The notes below the pieces were generated by a model. That model was not told where the DNA came from, searched no databases, and saw only the letters and a program-made list of their open reading frames with translations. Shown here piece by piece: positions 1 to 7,215 of a stretch of 50,691 nt of DNA (position 1 is its first letter; each line of letters opens with the position of its first letter). Location: IMG/VR virus record IMGVR_UViG_3300048549_001834, positions 1 through 50,691 of that record; one strand, given 5' to 3'. The DNA is from a virus. Both the position numbers and the translations under genes were made by a program.

Positions 1-133
1 CTAGGTTTGAATTGGTTGGAGAATGGAATTCTACACCAACAGGCTCGCCTTCGGGTACGGGCATATTAGAGTCTTCATAGAAAAATTCTTCTACTTCAGA
101 CGCACAAACTATATCGAATGATTTATTATTCAT
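1..133 (-). CDS. hypothetical protein, N-terminal part, runs off the window
   Basis: A minus-strand reading frame starts at the ATG at 131-133 and stays open for 44 codons to the window edge, so the C-terminus is missing. The visible part begins MNNKSFDIVCASEVEEFFYE and is acidic, with a Pro/Gly-rich stretch (PVPEGEP) after residue 30. I do not recognise the family. It lies 15 bases downstream of the stop of the next minus-strand gene, so it probably belongs to the same operon. No Shine-Dalgarno sequence is visible; the space before the ATG is only A and T. Confidence 0.5.
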   Translation of the reverse strand, partial: MNNKSFDIVCASEVEEFFYEDSNMPVPEGEPVGVEFHSPTNSNL

Positions 134-148
134 ATTATTTATTATTTA

Positions 149-409
149 TTAATTAAAAAGCTCTAGTTGATTTGGATCATCTTCTTCCTCTTCAATAGAT
201 TCTAAAAGTTCTTCAGTTTTATTAAAAGAATCTGCACTTTTAAGCCAATTTCTTTGAGCCATTCTGATTACAAAACGCATAAAAGAAAAAGCATAAATTT
301 TATTTAATTCAATATAACCATTAAAGCCATCAGCTTCCATAATGGTGAATACTTTTTTCTCGTCATCATATATAAAAGTTGCGTTTTTTAATTCTTTTTT
401 AATCTCCAT
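149..409 (-). CDS. small protein with C-terminal beta-clamp-binding motif
   Basis: This 86-residue protein has a folded-looking N-terminal part (residues 1-60), then a Glu/Asp-rich linker (EESIEEEEDD-like, about 67-78), and ends in QLELF at residues 81-85 followed by one Asn. QL-x-LF is the classic pentapeptide by which bacterial polymerases and MutS-type proteins bind the DnaN sliding clamp, and a C-terminal position after an acidic disordered linker is typical. I therefore infer a clamp-interacting accessory or inhibitor protein; the N-terminal domain is unknown. A promoter with TTGACA and 17-bp spacing lies directly upstream, inside the 3' end of the speD-like gene, and places transcription start near the ATG. 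The gene may thus be transcribed on its own. Confidence 0.7.
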   Translation of the reverse strand: MEIKKELKNATFIYDDEKKVFTIMEADGFNGYIELNKIYAFSFMRFVIRMAQRNWLKSADSFNKTEELLESIEEEEDDPNQLELFN

Positions 410-411
410 AT

Positions 412-816
412 TTATATTCTGACAGATTTTTGTTTATTTGTCAAGTTATTATTTGCAATTTGCTTGATAAAATTTTTGTCCCCTCTGTTAATTAATTTTG
501 ATGTATATTTGTCGCTAAAGAGTTCGTATTTCAAGTTGTCTAAAACAATTTTATTATTTAATTTATCGCAACAAGAAAATATATCAACGGCACAATAATT
601 AAACTCATGCCATGTATGAATACTCATATGACTTTCTGCGATCACTAAGACTCCTGTGACTCCATACGGACTAAAAGAATGAAATAGACTATTGACTATA
701 TTTGCATTACCTAGTTTAGCAGATTTAATAAATATTTTTTTTATCAAATTAGAATTTTTTAAAATATCTTCATCGCAATTATAAAATTCAACTAATTCGT
801 GACTGCCTAAGTGCAT
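412..816 (-). CDS. speD: S-adenosylmethionine decarboxylase (SpeD) proenzyme
   Basis: The protein makes decarboxylated SAM, the aminopropyl donor for spermidine. It starts MHLGSHELVEFYNC, the usual bacterial SpeD opening. It then shows the processing and active-site block AESHMSIHTW at residues 60-69, with the Glu61-Ser62 bond where SpeD cleaves itself to form the pyruvoyl group. This is followed by the conserved VDIFSC segment with Cys82/Cys83. At 134 residues the length fits the short prokaryotic class. SpeD genes are known in marine phages. A relative of SpeD could instead decarboxylate ornithine or arginine, which cannot be excluded by eye. It has its own leaderless promoter just upstream and precedes the clamp-motif gene. 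A second, divergent SpeD-like gene lies 1.6 kb away. Confidence 0.85.
   Translation of the reverse strand: MHLGSHELVEFYNCDEDILKNSNLIKKIFIKSAKLGNANIVNSLFHSFSPYGVTGVLVIAESHMSIHTWHEFNYCAVDIFSCCDKLNNKIVLDNLKYELFSDKYTSKLINRGDKNFIKQIANNNLTNKQKSVRI
416..444 (-). promoter_or_regulatory. sigma70-type promoter, leaderless, for the clamp-motif gene
   Basis: On the minus strand TTGACA (439-444) is followed after exactly 17 bases by CAGAAT (416-421), and the ATG starts 6 bases after the -10 box. The -35 is a perfect match; the -10 matches 4 of 6. The site overlaps the 3' end of the upstream speD-like gene. Transcription would begin close to the start codon. Confidence 0.6.
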
Positions 817-823
817 AGGTATA

Positions 824-852
824 AATATATCATATTATTTGAGAAAAGTCAA
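824..852 (-). promoter_or_regulatory. sigma70-type promoter, leaderless, for speD
   Basis: Minus-strand TTGACT (847-852), 17-base spacer, TATATT (824-829), then 7 bases to the ATG of speD. The -35 overlaps the last codons of the upstream DUF2452-like gene, so speD is separately transcribed. Confidence 0.75.
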
Positions 853-1247
853 GAAAAAATTACTTTATCCCATCTGTTGTCATAATTAAGTTTAAAACTA
901 CCTTTATGTTTATCTCCCCATGTGCATTCATTTGGAGCAAATAAACTCATAAAATATTTCCCATTATCTTTTTGGTATAAATGATATATATTTCCAATGA
1001 CAGGTTTCATCTTCATTTCTGCATTAAATATTATTTCGTTCCATTTGACATCTTCCGTCAAATCTTCAAGCTCTTTTTTTAATTTATCAAATCGCTCTTC
1101 ATAATGCTTATTTGCAGAGTGAACCGCTCCAACTTTCCAACCTCCGAGGCTATGATTGGGTTTTATGACAGGAGCAGACAGATTGCTTGCATAAGGTAAC
1201 GCATAAGCATTTGGTACATAATTATCAGGCAAGTCTTTCTTGCTCAT
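849..1247 (-). CDS. DUF2452-like protein
   Basis: The 132-residue protein has the layout I associate with DUF2452 proteins. There is an N-terminal segment with NAYALPYASNLSAPVIKP (about residues 13-30), then a KGRAVS-like stretch (KVGAVHSANKH, 38-48) leading into a helical region. A C-terminal block follows, with NAEMKMKPVIGNIYHLYQ (about 75-92) and a final aromatic beta-rich part. The family has no established function. The start codon overlaps the stop of the upstream gene by four bases (ATGA), which implies translational coupling. It is the last gene of the operon that starts at the promoter near 4600. The family call is from memory of the sequence pattern. Confidence 0.65.
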   Translation of the reverse strand: MSKKDLPDNYVPNAYALPYASNLSAPVIKPNHSLGGWKVGAVHSANKHYEERFDKLKKELEDLTEDVKWNEIIFNAEMKMKPVIGNIYHLYQKDNGKYFMSLFAPNECTWGDKHKGSFKLNYDNRWDKVIFS

Positions 1248-1696
1248 GATCGACTTTTTACTATTTTATTATAATATTCCTTATCCCAAAATTCATAATA
1301 ATTTGTTTTATGTAATTTTTCAGAATATTTATTTAATTCAGATAATTTTTGTATTAACAGAATAGCATATTCTTTATTATTTGTCTCAATTCCATTTATT
1401 TTATTTATTTGATCAGGATGATCCCATATTAACCAAAGATCTTTACTGCGTGAATACTTTTTATTTATTTGGCAAAATTTTTCAAGCCATTCTGTGCTAT
1501 ATTTATCCTTGTCTCCATATATAAGGTAAAGCATTGGATGCTCTTCATTTTCCATACATTCTGTAGCGTCAATCCAAAAGTTTGTGGACTCTATTATTTG
1601 CACTTTATCCAAAAAAGCTTTAGCAAAAGGGCATATCGCATGACCGCCAATCTTTTTTCTTTGCAGGGAAATATAATCAATATAATCTTTAATCAT
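1244..1696 (-). CDS. hypothetical protein with a GGHAICPFA motif
   Basis: A 150-residue protein I cannot assign. Residues 17-26 read GGHAICPFAK, which resembles the xxCPFA motif near the N-terminus of some uncharacterised small bacterial families and could bind a metal or nucleotide. The middle is rich in Trp and Asp (WLIWDHPDQ near residue 90) and the C-terminus is Lys/Tyr-rich. No signal peptide or membrane segment is seen. It overlaps the upstream gene by 8 bases and the downstream gene by 4, so it is a mid-operon gene. Its base composition matches its AT-rich neighbours. Confidence 0.6.
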   Translation of the reverse strand: MIKDYIDYISLQRKKIGGHAICPFAKAFLDKVQIIESTNFWIDATECMENEEHPMLYLIYGDKDKYSTEWLEKFCQINKKYSRSKDLWLIWDHPDQINKINGIETNNKEYAILLIQKLSELNKYSEKLHKTNYYEFWDKEYYNKIVKSRS

Positions 1697-2453
1697 TTAT
1701 AAAAAAATTTTTATCATCGTATCTTTTTATTTTATCTAAATCTTTTGTTTTTTCAATTTTAGAATCTCTCTCGCATAACCATTTATAATCTTCTGTGTTA
1801 TTCGACCACGCTTCTCCGTTCCAAAATTGAAACCCTTGGTAGTCAGACTTATATATACAAGCTTTTTCATACCCTACTCCTGTATACATATAATCTTTAT
1901 TATTTGCAATACAATAGTCTATTTCTGCAAGGTTTGCATATTTGCCTAAATATAATTTTGGATTTTCATAATTCCACGCAAACTGCGTTGAGAAAACACT
2001 ATTCTCTCCGACATCTCTCAAAAATGTAAAAGCAATAGGTTCGTCATTTAAATAATAAATTAAAAAATGTTTTCTCTCAATCTCTAAACTTAGTAGAGGC
2101 TCTAGCTTCCAAGGCTTAAAGTTTCTGTATTCAAAATATTTATTAAATATATCTTTTAAAATTTCTATATTTGCTTTATTCGCTTTCGTATATTTGACCA
2201 CAATATCTTTGCATTTTTTTCTAGCCTTTCGACTACTGCGAGTATCAATAAATTTGCTTAAATCAATTCTTGTTTGTCGAGCTTGATACCAATGGGATTT
2301 TACTGCATTTTTAGGAGCAAAATAGTCATCAGGTAACCATCCTTCCTGCAAAGCTCGCTCTTCTTCGTCTAACGGAACTTCTGCCATGCAATCAAAAAAT
2401 AAATAATCGTATTCAGTGATTGCTCCTGAGTAATGCCTAAAATATATTCTCAT
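1689..2453 (-). CDS. GNAT-fold protein resembling arginyl-tRNA--protein transferase
   Basis: The 254-residue protein resembles the C-terminal half of Ate/Bpt aminoacyl-tRNA--protein transferases, a GNAT-like fold. Residues about 128-150 (FLIYYLNDEPIAFTFL) look like the central strands. The stretch YLGKYANLAEIDYC (about 168-181) followed by YMYTGVGYEKACIYKSDYQG (about 188-207) matches the family pattern of a glycine-rich cofactor segment and a Tyr/Lys-rich ending. The N-terminal Cys cluster of true Ate enzymes is absent, so the substrate is unknown. It overlaps the second SpeD-like gene by four bases (ATGA). That coupling could mean it works on a polyamine-related or amino-acid substrate, but this is inference. 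Confidence 0.45.
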   Translation of the reverse strand: MRIYFRHYSGAITEYDYLFFDCMAEVPLDEEERALQEGWLPDDYFAPKNAVKSHWYQARQTRIDLSKFIDTRSSRKARKKCKDIVVKYTKANKANIEILKDIFNKYFEYRNFKPWKLEPLLSLEIERKHFLIYYLNDEPIAFTFLRDVGENSVFSTQFAWNYENPKLYLGKYANLAEIDYCIANNKDYMYTGVGYEKACIYKSDYQGFQFWNGEAWSNNTEDYKWLCERDSKIEKTKDLDKIKRYDDKNFFIND

Positions 2454-2860
2454 GCCTTGCTTTCATCAAACATTGACCATCCTTTAGTATTTCGTACTCT
2501 TCTATCTAGGAATTTTAACCCAAGAGATATTGGATGAAATTTTTTAATTTCATACTCAATTAAATGAGGGTCAAAATCTTTACAACTATAGACATCAAGT
2601 TGTAATAAATTCGGAGTTTTTTTCTCCCAAGAATGCAAAGATAAATGACTTGTTGTTATTAAACAGAACCCACTAACGCCCTCGTTATTTTTTTCATCAC
2701 ATCTCACCGAGACAGGTTCATGCAAAACTTCCATGTCAATTAATTTAACAATTTTTAAAAGCCATTTATTTGTGAAATCTGTATTCGTAAATGGGGTCTG
2801 CTCGAAAGTAGCATTAACTAAAAGATGTTTATGTTCCACAAAATATATTACACTTACCAA
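2450..2860 (-). CDS. divergent SpeD-like protein lacking the cleavage-site Glu
   Basis: This 136-residue protein aligns by eye with SpeD. GVSGFCLITTSHLSLHSW at residues 61-78 corresponds to the GVSG...ESHxSxHTW core, and LQLDVYSCKDF (87-97) to the VDxFTC segment. The residue before the processing Ser71 is Thr70, where SpeD has Glu. The Ser that becomes the pyruvoyl group is kept. Family members with TSH at this point may have a different substrate or may not self-process. It overlaps its downstream neighbour (GNAT-like) by 4 bases and its upstream neighbour by 7. The activity is uncertain; the fold assignment is fairly secure. Confidence 0.65.
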   Translation of the reverse strand: MVSVIYFVEHKHLLVNATFEQTPFTNTDFTNKWLLKIVKLIDMEVLHEPVSVRCDEKNNEGVSGFCLITTSHLSLHSWEKKTPNLLQLDVYSCKDFDPHLIEYEIKKFHPISLGLKFLDRRVRNTKGWSMFDESKA

Positions 2861-3111
2861 AAGTTTAAAGTGATGTTTTCTCTGTTACATTTATGGTCTT
2901 TTATTTGCGTTAAAACAGTTCGTAGAATATTTATTTCATTCAAAGTTTTTTTAGATTTTCTAGCCTCATATTTCTTTTCAAGCTCTATAATTTTGTCTTG
3001 TATTATTTGCCTGTCAAACTTTCCTTTATATGACCAGCCTAAATCAAATCCTCTATGCAAACCTTTCTGATGAGCTTTTTCGAATTCATTATTTAAGCCG
3101 CTGTCATACAT
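2854..3111 (-). CDS. hypothetical small helical protein
   Basis: An 85-residue, highly charged protein. The N-terminal third has HQKGLHRGFDLGWSYKGKFD, and the middle (about 38-65) is a long Lys/Glu/Arg-rich helix that could form a coiled coil. No family recognised. Its 3' end overlaps the start of the SpeD-like gene by 7 bases and its start is 3 bases after the stop of the nuclease-like gene, so it is part of the same operon. Confidence 0.55.
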   Translation of the reverse strand: MYDSGLNNEFEKAHQKGLHRGFDLGWSYKGKFDRQIIQDKIIELEKKYEARKSKKTLNEINILRTVLTQIKDHKCNRENITLNFW

Positions 3112-3114
3112 GAT

Positions 3115-3567
3115 TCATTTTAAAACCCAAGTTTTTACATCCTTCACAAAATCTTCTGTTTTAATTATAGATATAATGTCTTTTCTATTTTTACGCTGAT
3201 AAAGTCTATACAAAGCTTCTTTCGGACTTGAAACAAAAGATCGATTTGTAATTTTAGATTTGCACCAATCTAGTAAATCTTGGCGACTTACTATCAAAAA
3301 ATGTTTTGAATGCTCAAAAGCTATGTAATCAGCTTTTCCACGCAACCAACCTTTATTGCCTCGCACATTTTGCAACTCTATCCAAATTTCATCGTGATTA
3401 AAAAAGGCATCAGACCTAGAGGTTTTCTTGAATCCTTTTACATCAATTAAAGAATCTCTAACTTTAAAATCCCAATGTTCGTGCATGTCCTGATTTTTTG
3501 AGGCTTTTTCGACACTCCAATTTCTGGACACACACATGTCGTAGAACCTTTTTTCACTACTATTCAT
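3115..3567 (-). CDS. nuclease-like protein (possible PD-(D/E)XK fold), paralogue of the gene at 24897
   Basis: The 150-residue protein carries HWDFKVRDSLIDVKGFKK (about residues 31-48), which reads as a restriction-fold core: an Asp on one strand and an ID-V-K (D-x-K) hairpin. It is followed by EIWIELQNVRGNKGWLRG (about 60-77) and ADYIAFE, then FLIVSRQDLLDW. The same string of features (W-I-E-x, KGW-x-G-x-A, IAFE, L-V-x-R-x-x-L) recurs in the protein encoded at 24897-25379, so the two are paralogues. A phage DNA-processing or nuclease role is inferred from the motif only. It sits one base from the next upstream gene. Confidence 0.5.
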   Translation of the reverse strand: MNSSEKRFYDMCVSRNWSVEKASKNQDMHEHWDFKVRDSLIDVKGFKKTSRSDAFFNHDEIWIELQNVRGNKGWLRGKADYIAFEHSKHFLIVSRQDLLDWCKSKITNRSFVSSPKEALYRLYQRKNRKDIISIIKTEDFVKDVKTWVLK

Positions 3568-3762
3568 TTACCAATTTTTTATTATATTTGCGACTATGAA
3601 AAAACAAGTTATTAAATTAACTATTACAATTAAACTTCTTAATAAAAGACTTATTTGAGCGTCTCTTAATGATAATATAGGTATATCAGGTTCATCATTG
3701 TCTGTTCTTCCCACTCTATGATCGAGAGTTCTAGCCCATATAAGCCAAAATTTTCTAAGCAT
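3568..3762 (-). CDS. small single-pass membrane protein
   Basis: A 64-residue protein with a basic N-terminal half containing RKFWLIWARTLDHRVGR, then one clear membrane segment at about residues 38-60 (LLLRSLIVIVNLITCFFIVA). No signal-peptide cleavage site is evident, so it would stay in the inner membrane, probably N-in. It overlaps the gene before it by 8 bases and abuts the next. The function is unknown. Confidence 0.5.
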   Translation of the reverse strand: MLRKFWLIWARTLDHRVGRTDNDEPDIPILSLRDAQISLLLRSLIVIVNLITCFFIVANIIKNW

Positions 3763-4156
3763 GATTAAGTTCTTTATTTGGCTTAAAAGAGTTCATAGTC
3801 AAGAACCAAAAAATTGTAGCACAAACTTCTTCATCTGACAAACTTGACGAATTTACTATATTTGATCCCAAGACTTCTTGCCAAGGAGCTTCATTGAAAT
3901 TATGAAAAAGCTTGCTTTTGGTATCACGAAGCTCTGCACAAGGAAAATCTTCGCTTTGGAAATCTTTACAGAATCCAACATGGATTTCGTGCTTTGATCT
4001 TTGGGGTTGAGCTTGTAATAAGAAATCCCATGCACTTCTAGCTTCTACATCGATTTCTCTAATACTTTTAGGTTCTTCGTATTTAAGTTGGCTGGAATAT
4101 AGTTTATTAAATATCTTTTTGTAAGATTGCTTATTTATAAGTTGGCTGAAATTCAT
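3755..4156 (-). CDS. hypothetical protein, possibly DUF6557-like
   Basis: I chose the start at the internal Met (MNFSQLINKQSYKKIFNKLY), giving 133 residues. The frame also stays open for 14 more codons to an upstream ATG at 4198, but that would overlap the preceding gene by 68 bases. The opening pattern (x-F-x-x-L-I-x-x-x-S-Y-x-x-I-F) and the ending LSDEEVCATIFWFLTMNSF recall the small DUF6557-type proteins that open with a TFKELL-like helix and close with LSxEEIxAHxLWExT. That match is from memory and weak. No function is known. It is mid-operon and overlaps both neighbours. Confidence 0.5.
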   Translation of the reverse strand: MNFSQLINKQSYKKIFNKLYSSQLKYEEPKSIREIDVEARSAWDFLLQAQPQRSKHEIHVGFCKDFQSEDFPCAELRDTKSKLFHNFNEAPWQEVLGSNIVNSSSLSDEEVCATIFWFLTMNSFKPNKELNHA

Positions 4157-4385
4157 TTTGCGGATTATTTGGATACATGATTCTTTTTTGAAAATCAATT
4201 AAAACATTTTGTCTTTCTATTGCTTCATGCTGTATTTTAATGGTATCTTTTAAATATGTTATTTCGTGATTCTGTTTAAAAATATAAAAAACTACACAAC
4301 ACCCGATTATAGTTAATAGCAAATTTATTATTCTCTCTTGCACAAATAAGATTACACTTTTATTTGTCCCATTTCTCAAGATCAA
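4131..4385 (-). CDS. small membrane protein with coiled coil
   Basis: An 84-residue protein with one membrane segment at about residues 18-38 (IINLLLTIIGCCVVFYIF), preceded by a short polar N-terminus and followed by a Gln/Glu/Lys-rich amphipathic helix (about 43-70). It ends in a Pro/Asn-rich tail. The topology (single TM plus periplasmic or cytoplasmic helix) is also that of inner-membrane spanin subunits, but there is no lysis gene beside it and I do not call it one. It overlaps its upstream neighbour by 26 bases. Confidence 0.45.
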   Translation of the reverse strand: MILRNGTNKSVILFVQERIINLLLTIIGCCVVFYIFKQNHEITYLKDTIKIQHEAIERQNVLIDFQKRIMYPNNPQNEFQPTYK

Positions 4386-4581
4386 CTCCCCTTTCTTCGC
4401 AAAGAGCTACGGCATAACCTACTCTAAAAGAATGTTTGTCTAAAAAACACAAAAGCCCCATAATTATATATGGCTGAACTTTATAAAATCCAAATTCAAA
4501 AAATACTAAAAAACTAATTAAAACATATGGCATAAACTTATTTAAAGAATATTCAAGAATAGATAGGAATTTATTGTTCAT
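4360..4581 (-). CDS. small two-helix membrane protein, first gene of an operon
   Basis: A 73-residue protein with a hydrophobic stretch at about residues 17-47 long enough for two short membrane helices, then a charged tail (CEERGVDLEKWDK). No family recognised. It is the promoter-proximal gene of the run that extends down to 849: a near-consensus promoter ends 7 bases before its ATG, so it should be translated from a leaderless mRNA. Confidence 0.6.
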   Translation of the reverse strand: MNNKFLSILEYSLNKFMPYVLISFLVFFEFGFYKVQPYIIMGLLCFLDKHSFRVGYAVALCEERGVDLEKWDK

Positions 4582-4588
4582 GTTATAA

Positions 4589-4617
4589 ATTATAAGTGTT
4601 TATTTGCGAAATGTCAA
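4589..4617 (-). promoter_or_regulatory. sigma70-type promoter, leaderless, for the 849-4581 operon
   Basis: Minus-strand TTGACA (4612-4617), 17-base spacer, TATAAT (4589-4594), 7 bases, ATG. Both hexamers are perfect consensus. This is the best candidate to drive the ten overlapping genes down to 849. Confidence 0.85.
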
Positions 4618-4624
4618 GAAAAAA

Positions 4625-5263
4625 TTAGTCAAAATATAAAGTAGTTTTATTATTGTATATACTATAAGTGTCTAACAAAAAATCTAAAGATTTCATTTTG
4701 TCACACAAATCATTAGCATAAGAATTATCAAAGACTTTAGAATTATTATTTAAGTTAATTTGATTAACATTTGCGTCATCTTTGTTCATGATTGTGTTGT
4801 CGATCCCTACGGAATATTCTTTAGATTTTACCATATAGTTATTTTTGAAGTTCGCGCGATCTACCAAAAACTCTTCGCAGTAAATATTGCGATAATCTGA
4901 GCTTAATTGATAAAACTTTATTAAATGATTTAAATAATCCCAACCTACTCCATAATAAAAAAAATTAACTTTTGAATTATGAATATTTATATTTAAGAAG
5001 TTGAACAGCTGCTCGACTAAGTTGTAGAAGTATTTATTTTTAGTCTTTTTACCAAAAGCAAATCTTCCATAATTAATTAATCCTGAGTTATCAACTGATG
5101 GACAAAAGGTATACGCAGAGATATGCTCATTTATGAAAATATCTTTTTCATCTATATTTGAAATACATTTACTAATAAATAAATTTTCTTCAATAGATAG
5201 GTTTGAATTTAAATTAAAAAAATACTTGCTATATAGATCAAGTTTATATTTAATTTGATTCAT
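4625..5263 (-). CDS. hypothetical protein, Asn-rich
   Basis: A 212-residue protein of unknown family. I chose the ATG at 5261-5263, which overlaps the kinase stop by one base (TAATG), over an in-frame ATG at 5278 that would overlap by 16. The sequence is rich in Asn, Tyr and Phe, with VNFFYYGVGWDYLNHLI near residue 100 and a low-complexity stretch (NVNQINLNNNSKV) near 170. No signal peptide or membrane helix is seen. It is co-transcribed with the dNMP kinase. Confidence 0.55.
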   Translation of the reverse strand: MNQIKYKLDLYSKYFFNLNSNLSIEENLFISKCISNIDEKDIFINEHISAYTFCPSVDNSGLINYGRFAFGKKTKNKYFYNLVEQLFNFLNINIHNSKVNFFYYGVGWDYLNHLIKFYQLSSDYRNIYCEEFLVDRANFKNNYMVKSKEYSVGIDNTIMNKDDANVNQINLNNNSKVFDNSYANDLCDKMKSLDFLLDTYSIYNNKTTLYFD

Positions 5264-5838
5264 TATGCTAAAACGCATTGAATATCAGACAAAAAAGAGC
5301 GAGCAAAACCTACGCACTCTGCCATGCTGTCATCGCCAAACGTAGGCCAAGAAACAACAAAATCTCTATAATTCATAAGCTTTAATGACTCTCTCTTTTC
5401 TTCTTCATTAGCAGGAGCAACAGACTGTCTAATAATCTCCACGATAACTCCATCATTTTCTTTAATCCATGCAGCCTCATTTTCATATCTAACATCTGTA
5501 ATAACAGGTATTTCGCTGTTAGCAGAACAATATTCAACTGAATCTTTTATTTTATTGATCCAGCAATTTTGATCTAACTTTCTTCTTATATGAGTCCCAT
5601 AAGTCACTAAAAAAGGGCGGATTAATTCTTTAGATTCATTTTCTTGAGTCCAAGCAGATATTCCTATGTTATCAAGCAAAAAAGGGTCGCATTCTTTTTT
5701 TAATTCATCAGCAAAAGCGAATCTTCGAAAATCTGGTAGGCCCATCTCTCTTGAAAGCATGTTAATGGCGGTAAAAAAAGTATCTTTACCACTTCTAGCG
5801 AATCCTGTTAATCCAATAATTTTGGGTAATTTATTCAT
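5263..5838 (-). CDS. deoxynucleoside monophosphate kinase
   Basis: This is a 191-residue P-loop kinase like phage T4 gp1, which phosphorylates dNMPs to supply phage DNA synthesis. The Walker A motif GFARSGKDT lies at residues 12-20 and is followed by FRRFAFADELKKE (about 37-49), the nucleotide-kinase helix. VTYGTHIRRKLDQNCWI (about 78-94) and the strand VITDVRYENEA (about 112-122) are both typical of this family. The length is normal. A consensus promoter sits 6 bases before the ATG. The next gene starts on its stop codon. The exact nucleotide preference cannot be read from the sequence. Confidence 0.85.
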   Translation of the reverse strand: MNKLPKIIGLTGFARSGKDTFFTAINMLSREMGLPDFRRFAFADELKKECDPFLLDNIGISAWTQENESKELIRPFLVTYGTHIRRKLDQNCWINKIKDSVEYCSANSEIPVITDVRYENEAAWIKENDGVIVEIIRQSVAPANEEEKRESLKLMNYRDFVVSWPTFGDDSMAECVGFARSFLSDIQCVLA

Positions 5839-5844
5839 CTAATG

Positions 5845-5873
5845 ATTATAGATGAATTTAAATTATTTGTCAA
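5845..5873 (-). promoter_or_regulatory. sigma70-type promoter, leaderless, for the dNMP kinase
   Basis: Minus-strand TTGACA (5868-5873), 17-base spacer, TATAAT (5845-5850), then CATTAG and the ATG. Both boxes are perfect. The -35 overlaps the stop codon of the DUF1501 gene by a few bases, so the kinase operon is separate from it. Confidence 0.85.
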
Positions 5874-7162
5874 GATAAAATATCAAACAAAGGCTCGCCT
5901 TTATGGGCTATAGTAAAAGGTCTTCCTGACGGGGAATATTGATAATTATTTAAAGATAAACCAAGGGTATGAGCTATAGTAGCATTCAAATCTTCTGGCT
6001 TGATAGGTTTTCCTTCAACAGGAGATCTGCCTGTTTTGTCTGTCTCACCATAAGTAAATCCACCTTTCACTCCACCTCCTGCGAGAAAAGCTGTGAAGCA
6101 ATAAGGCCAATGGTCTCTCCCGTCTCTTCCATTTATGTTTGGCGTTCTGCCAAATTCAGAGGTTAATACAACCAAAGTCTCTGATAAAAGCCCTCTTCTG
6201 TCTAAATCAATAAGAAGTCCGCTTAAAGCTTGATCGATATCAGCACAATTTGCAGCAACTCTTTCAAAGTTATTATCATGAGTATCCCAACCTCCTCGCG
6301 TAACTTCTACATACCTAACACCATGCTCAACTAGCCTTTTAGCTAACAAGCAACCTTTACCGAAGTTAGTGTTTCCATAAAGATCACTTGCAGATGCTGG
6401 CTCTTTAGTGATATCAAAAGCATTTAGATCATTACTATTCATTAATTTTATTGCGTCTTTATATAAGTCACTGTAAGCTCTTACTTGTTTTAATGGAAAT
6501 TCTGTAGAAAAATTTTGATTCAATTGCTCGGCAATAGATATTCTGCTTTGAAAATGCTCATGATCTAAATACGAAGCCATTTTACTATTAGCTAGACCTG
6601 AGGAAGGGTTGTTAATAGGAAGAGCGCCGTATTTAGACTCTAGAAAGCCAGCTCCGCCTCCTCCACCTCCAATCTTAACATTGCTAGGTATTGTTTTATT
6701 CATTGAACCTGAAAGCTTTGACACCCAACTCCCGAATGTAGGATGCACAATTGTGCCCCTCTTAAGATAACTAGTGTGCATTAAATAACTTGCTTGCATG
6801 TGGGCTCCTTGACTAGTATTCATTGTTTTGATAATTGACCCAAGATGCATTAGTTTCGCTGTTTTTGGTAGATTTTCGGATAAAATAACTCCATCAGCGC
6901 TTGTTGCAATTGATTTAGTAGGCCCTTGAATATCAGGAGCGTCAGGCTTTGGGGCAAATGTGTCAAGATGCGACATCGCTCCTGACATATTTAAATAAAT
7001 GACATGCCTAGCTGTCGGAACTCTAGTACTAGGCTCAAGAGCGCTCACTGTATTGTTAATATAAGCTCCTGCCATCGGCATAAGCCCTACTCCGAAGCAT
7101 GCTTTTGCGGCATGCGCTATAAATTCTCTTCTCCCTAATTCATCAATTGTATTTAAGTTCAT
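5870..7162 (-). CDS. DUF1501 family protein with Tat-type signal
   Basis: A DUF1501 protein (sulfatase/alkaline-phosphatase-like fold, function unknown), about 430 residues, full length. Near the N-terminus GRREFI followed by a hydrophobic stretch is a twin-arginine export signal, so it should be exported folded. Family hallmarks are VIYLNMSGAMSHLDTFAPKP early on, GWDTHDNNF in the middle, and the C-terminal VVLTSEFGRTPNINGRDGRDHWP, GGGVKGGFTYG and PEDLNATIAHTLG blocks. These proteins are abundant in Planctomycetota and Verrucomicrobiota, usually next to DUF1549/DUF1553 genes, as here. The ATG at 7160-7162 is preferred because the Tat signal follows quickly and a TAATAAT box precedes it; an in-frame ATG at 7178-7180 is possible. 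Finding it among phage genes is unusual. Confidence 0.9.
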   Translation of the reverse strand: MNLNTIDELGRREFIAHAAKACFGVGLMPMAGAYINNTVSALEPSTRVPTARHVIYLNMSGAMSHLDTFAPKPDAPDIQGPTKSIATSADGVILSENLPKTAKLMHLGSIIKTMNTSQGAHMQASYLMHTSYLKRGTIVHPTFGSWVSKLSGSMNKTIPSNVKIGGGGGGAGFLESKYGALPINNPSSGLANSKMASYLDHEHFQSRISIAEQLNQNFSTEFPLKQVRAYSDLYKDAIKLMNSNDLNAFDITKEPASASDLYGNTNFGKGCLLAKRLVEHGVRYVEVTRGGWDTHDNNFERVAANCADIDQALSGLLIDLDRRGLLSETLVVLTSEFGRTPNINGRDGRDHWPYCFTAFLAGGGVKGGFTYGETDKTGRSPVEGKPIKPEDLNATIAHTLGLSLNNYQYSPSGRPFTIAHKGEPLFDILS

Positions 7163-7215
7163 AATATTATTATTACACATTTTAAAGAAAAATCAACACA
7201 AGTGTAATACAATAT

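Noticed and set aside
1469-1702. Plus-strand hydrophobic frame opposite the ICPFA protein
   Set aside because: It is a shadow of the minus-strand gene with Phe/Leu-rich content typical of antisense AT-rich coding sequence.
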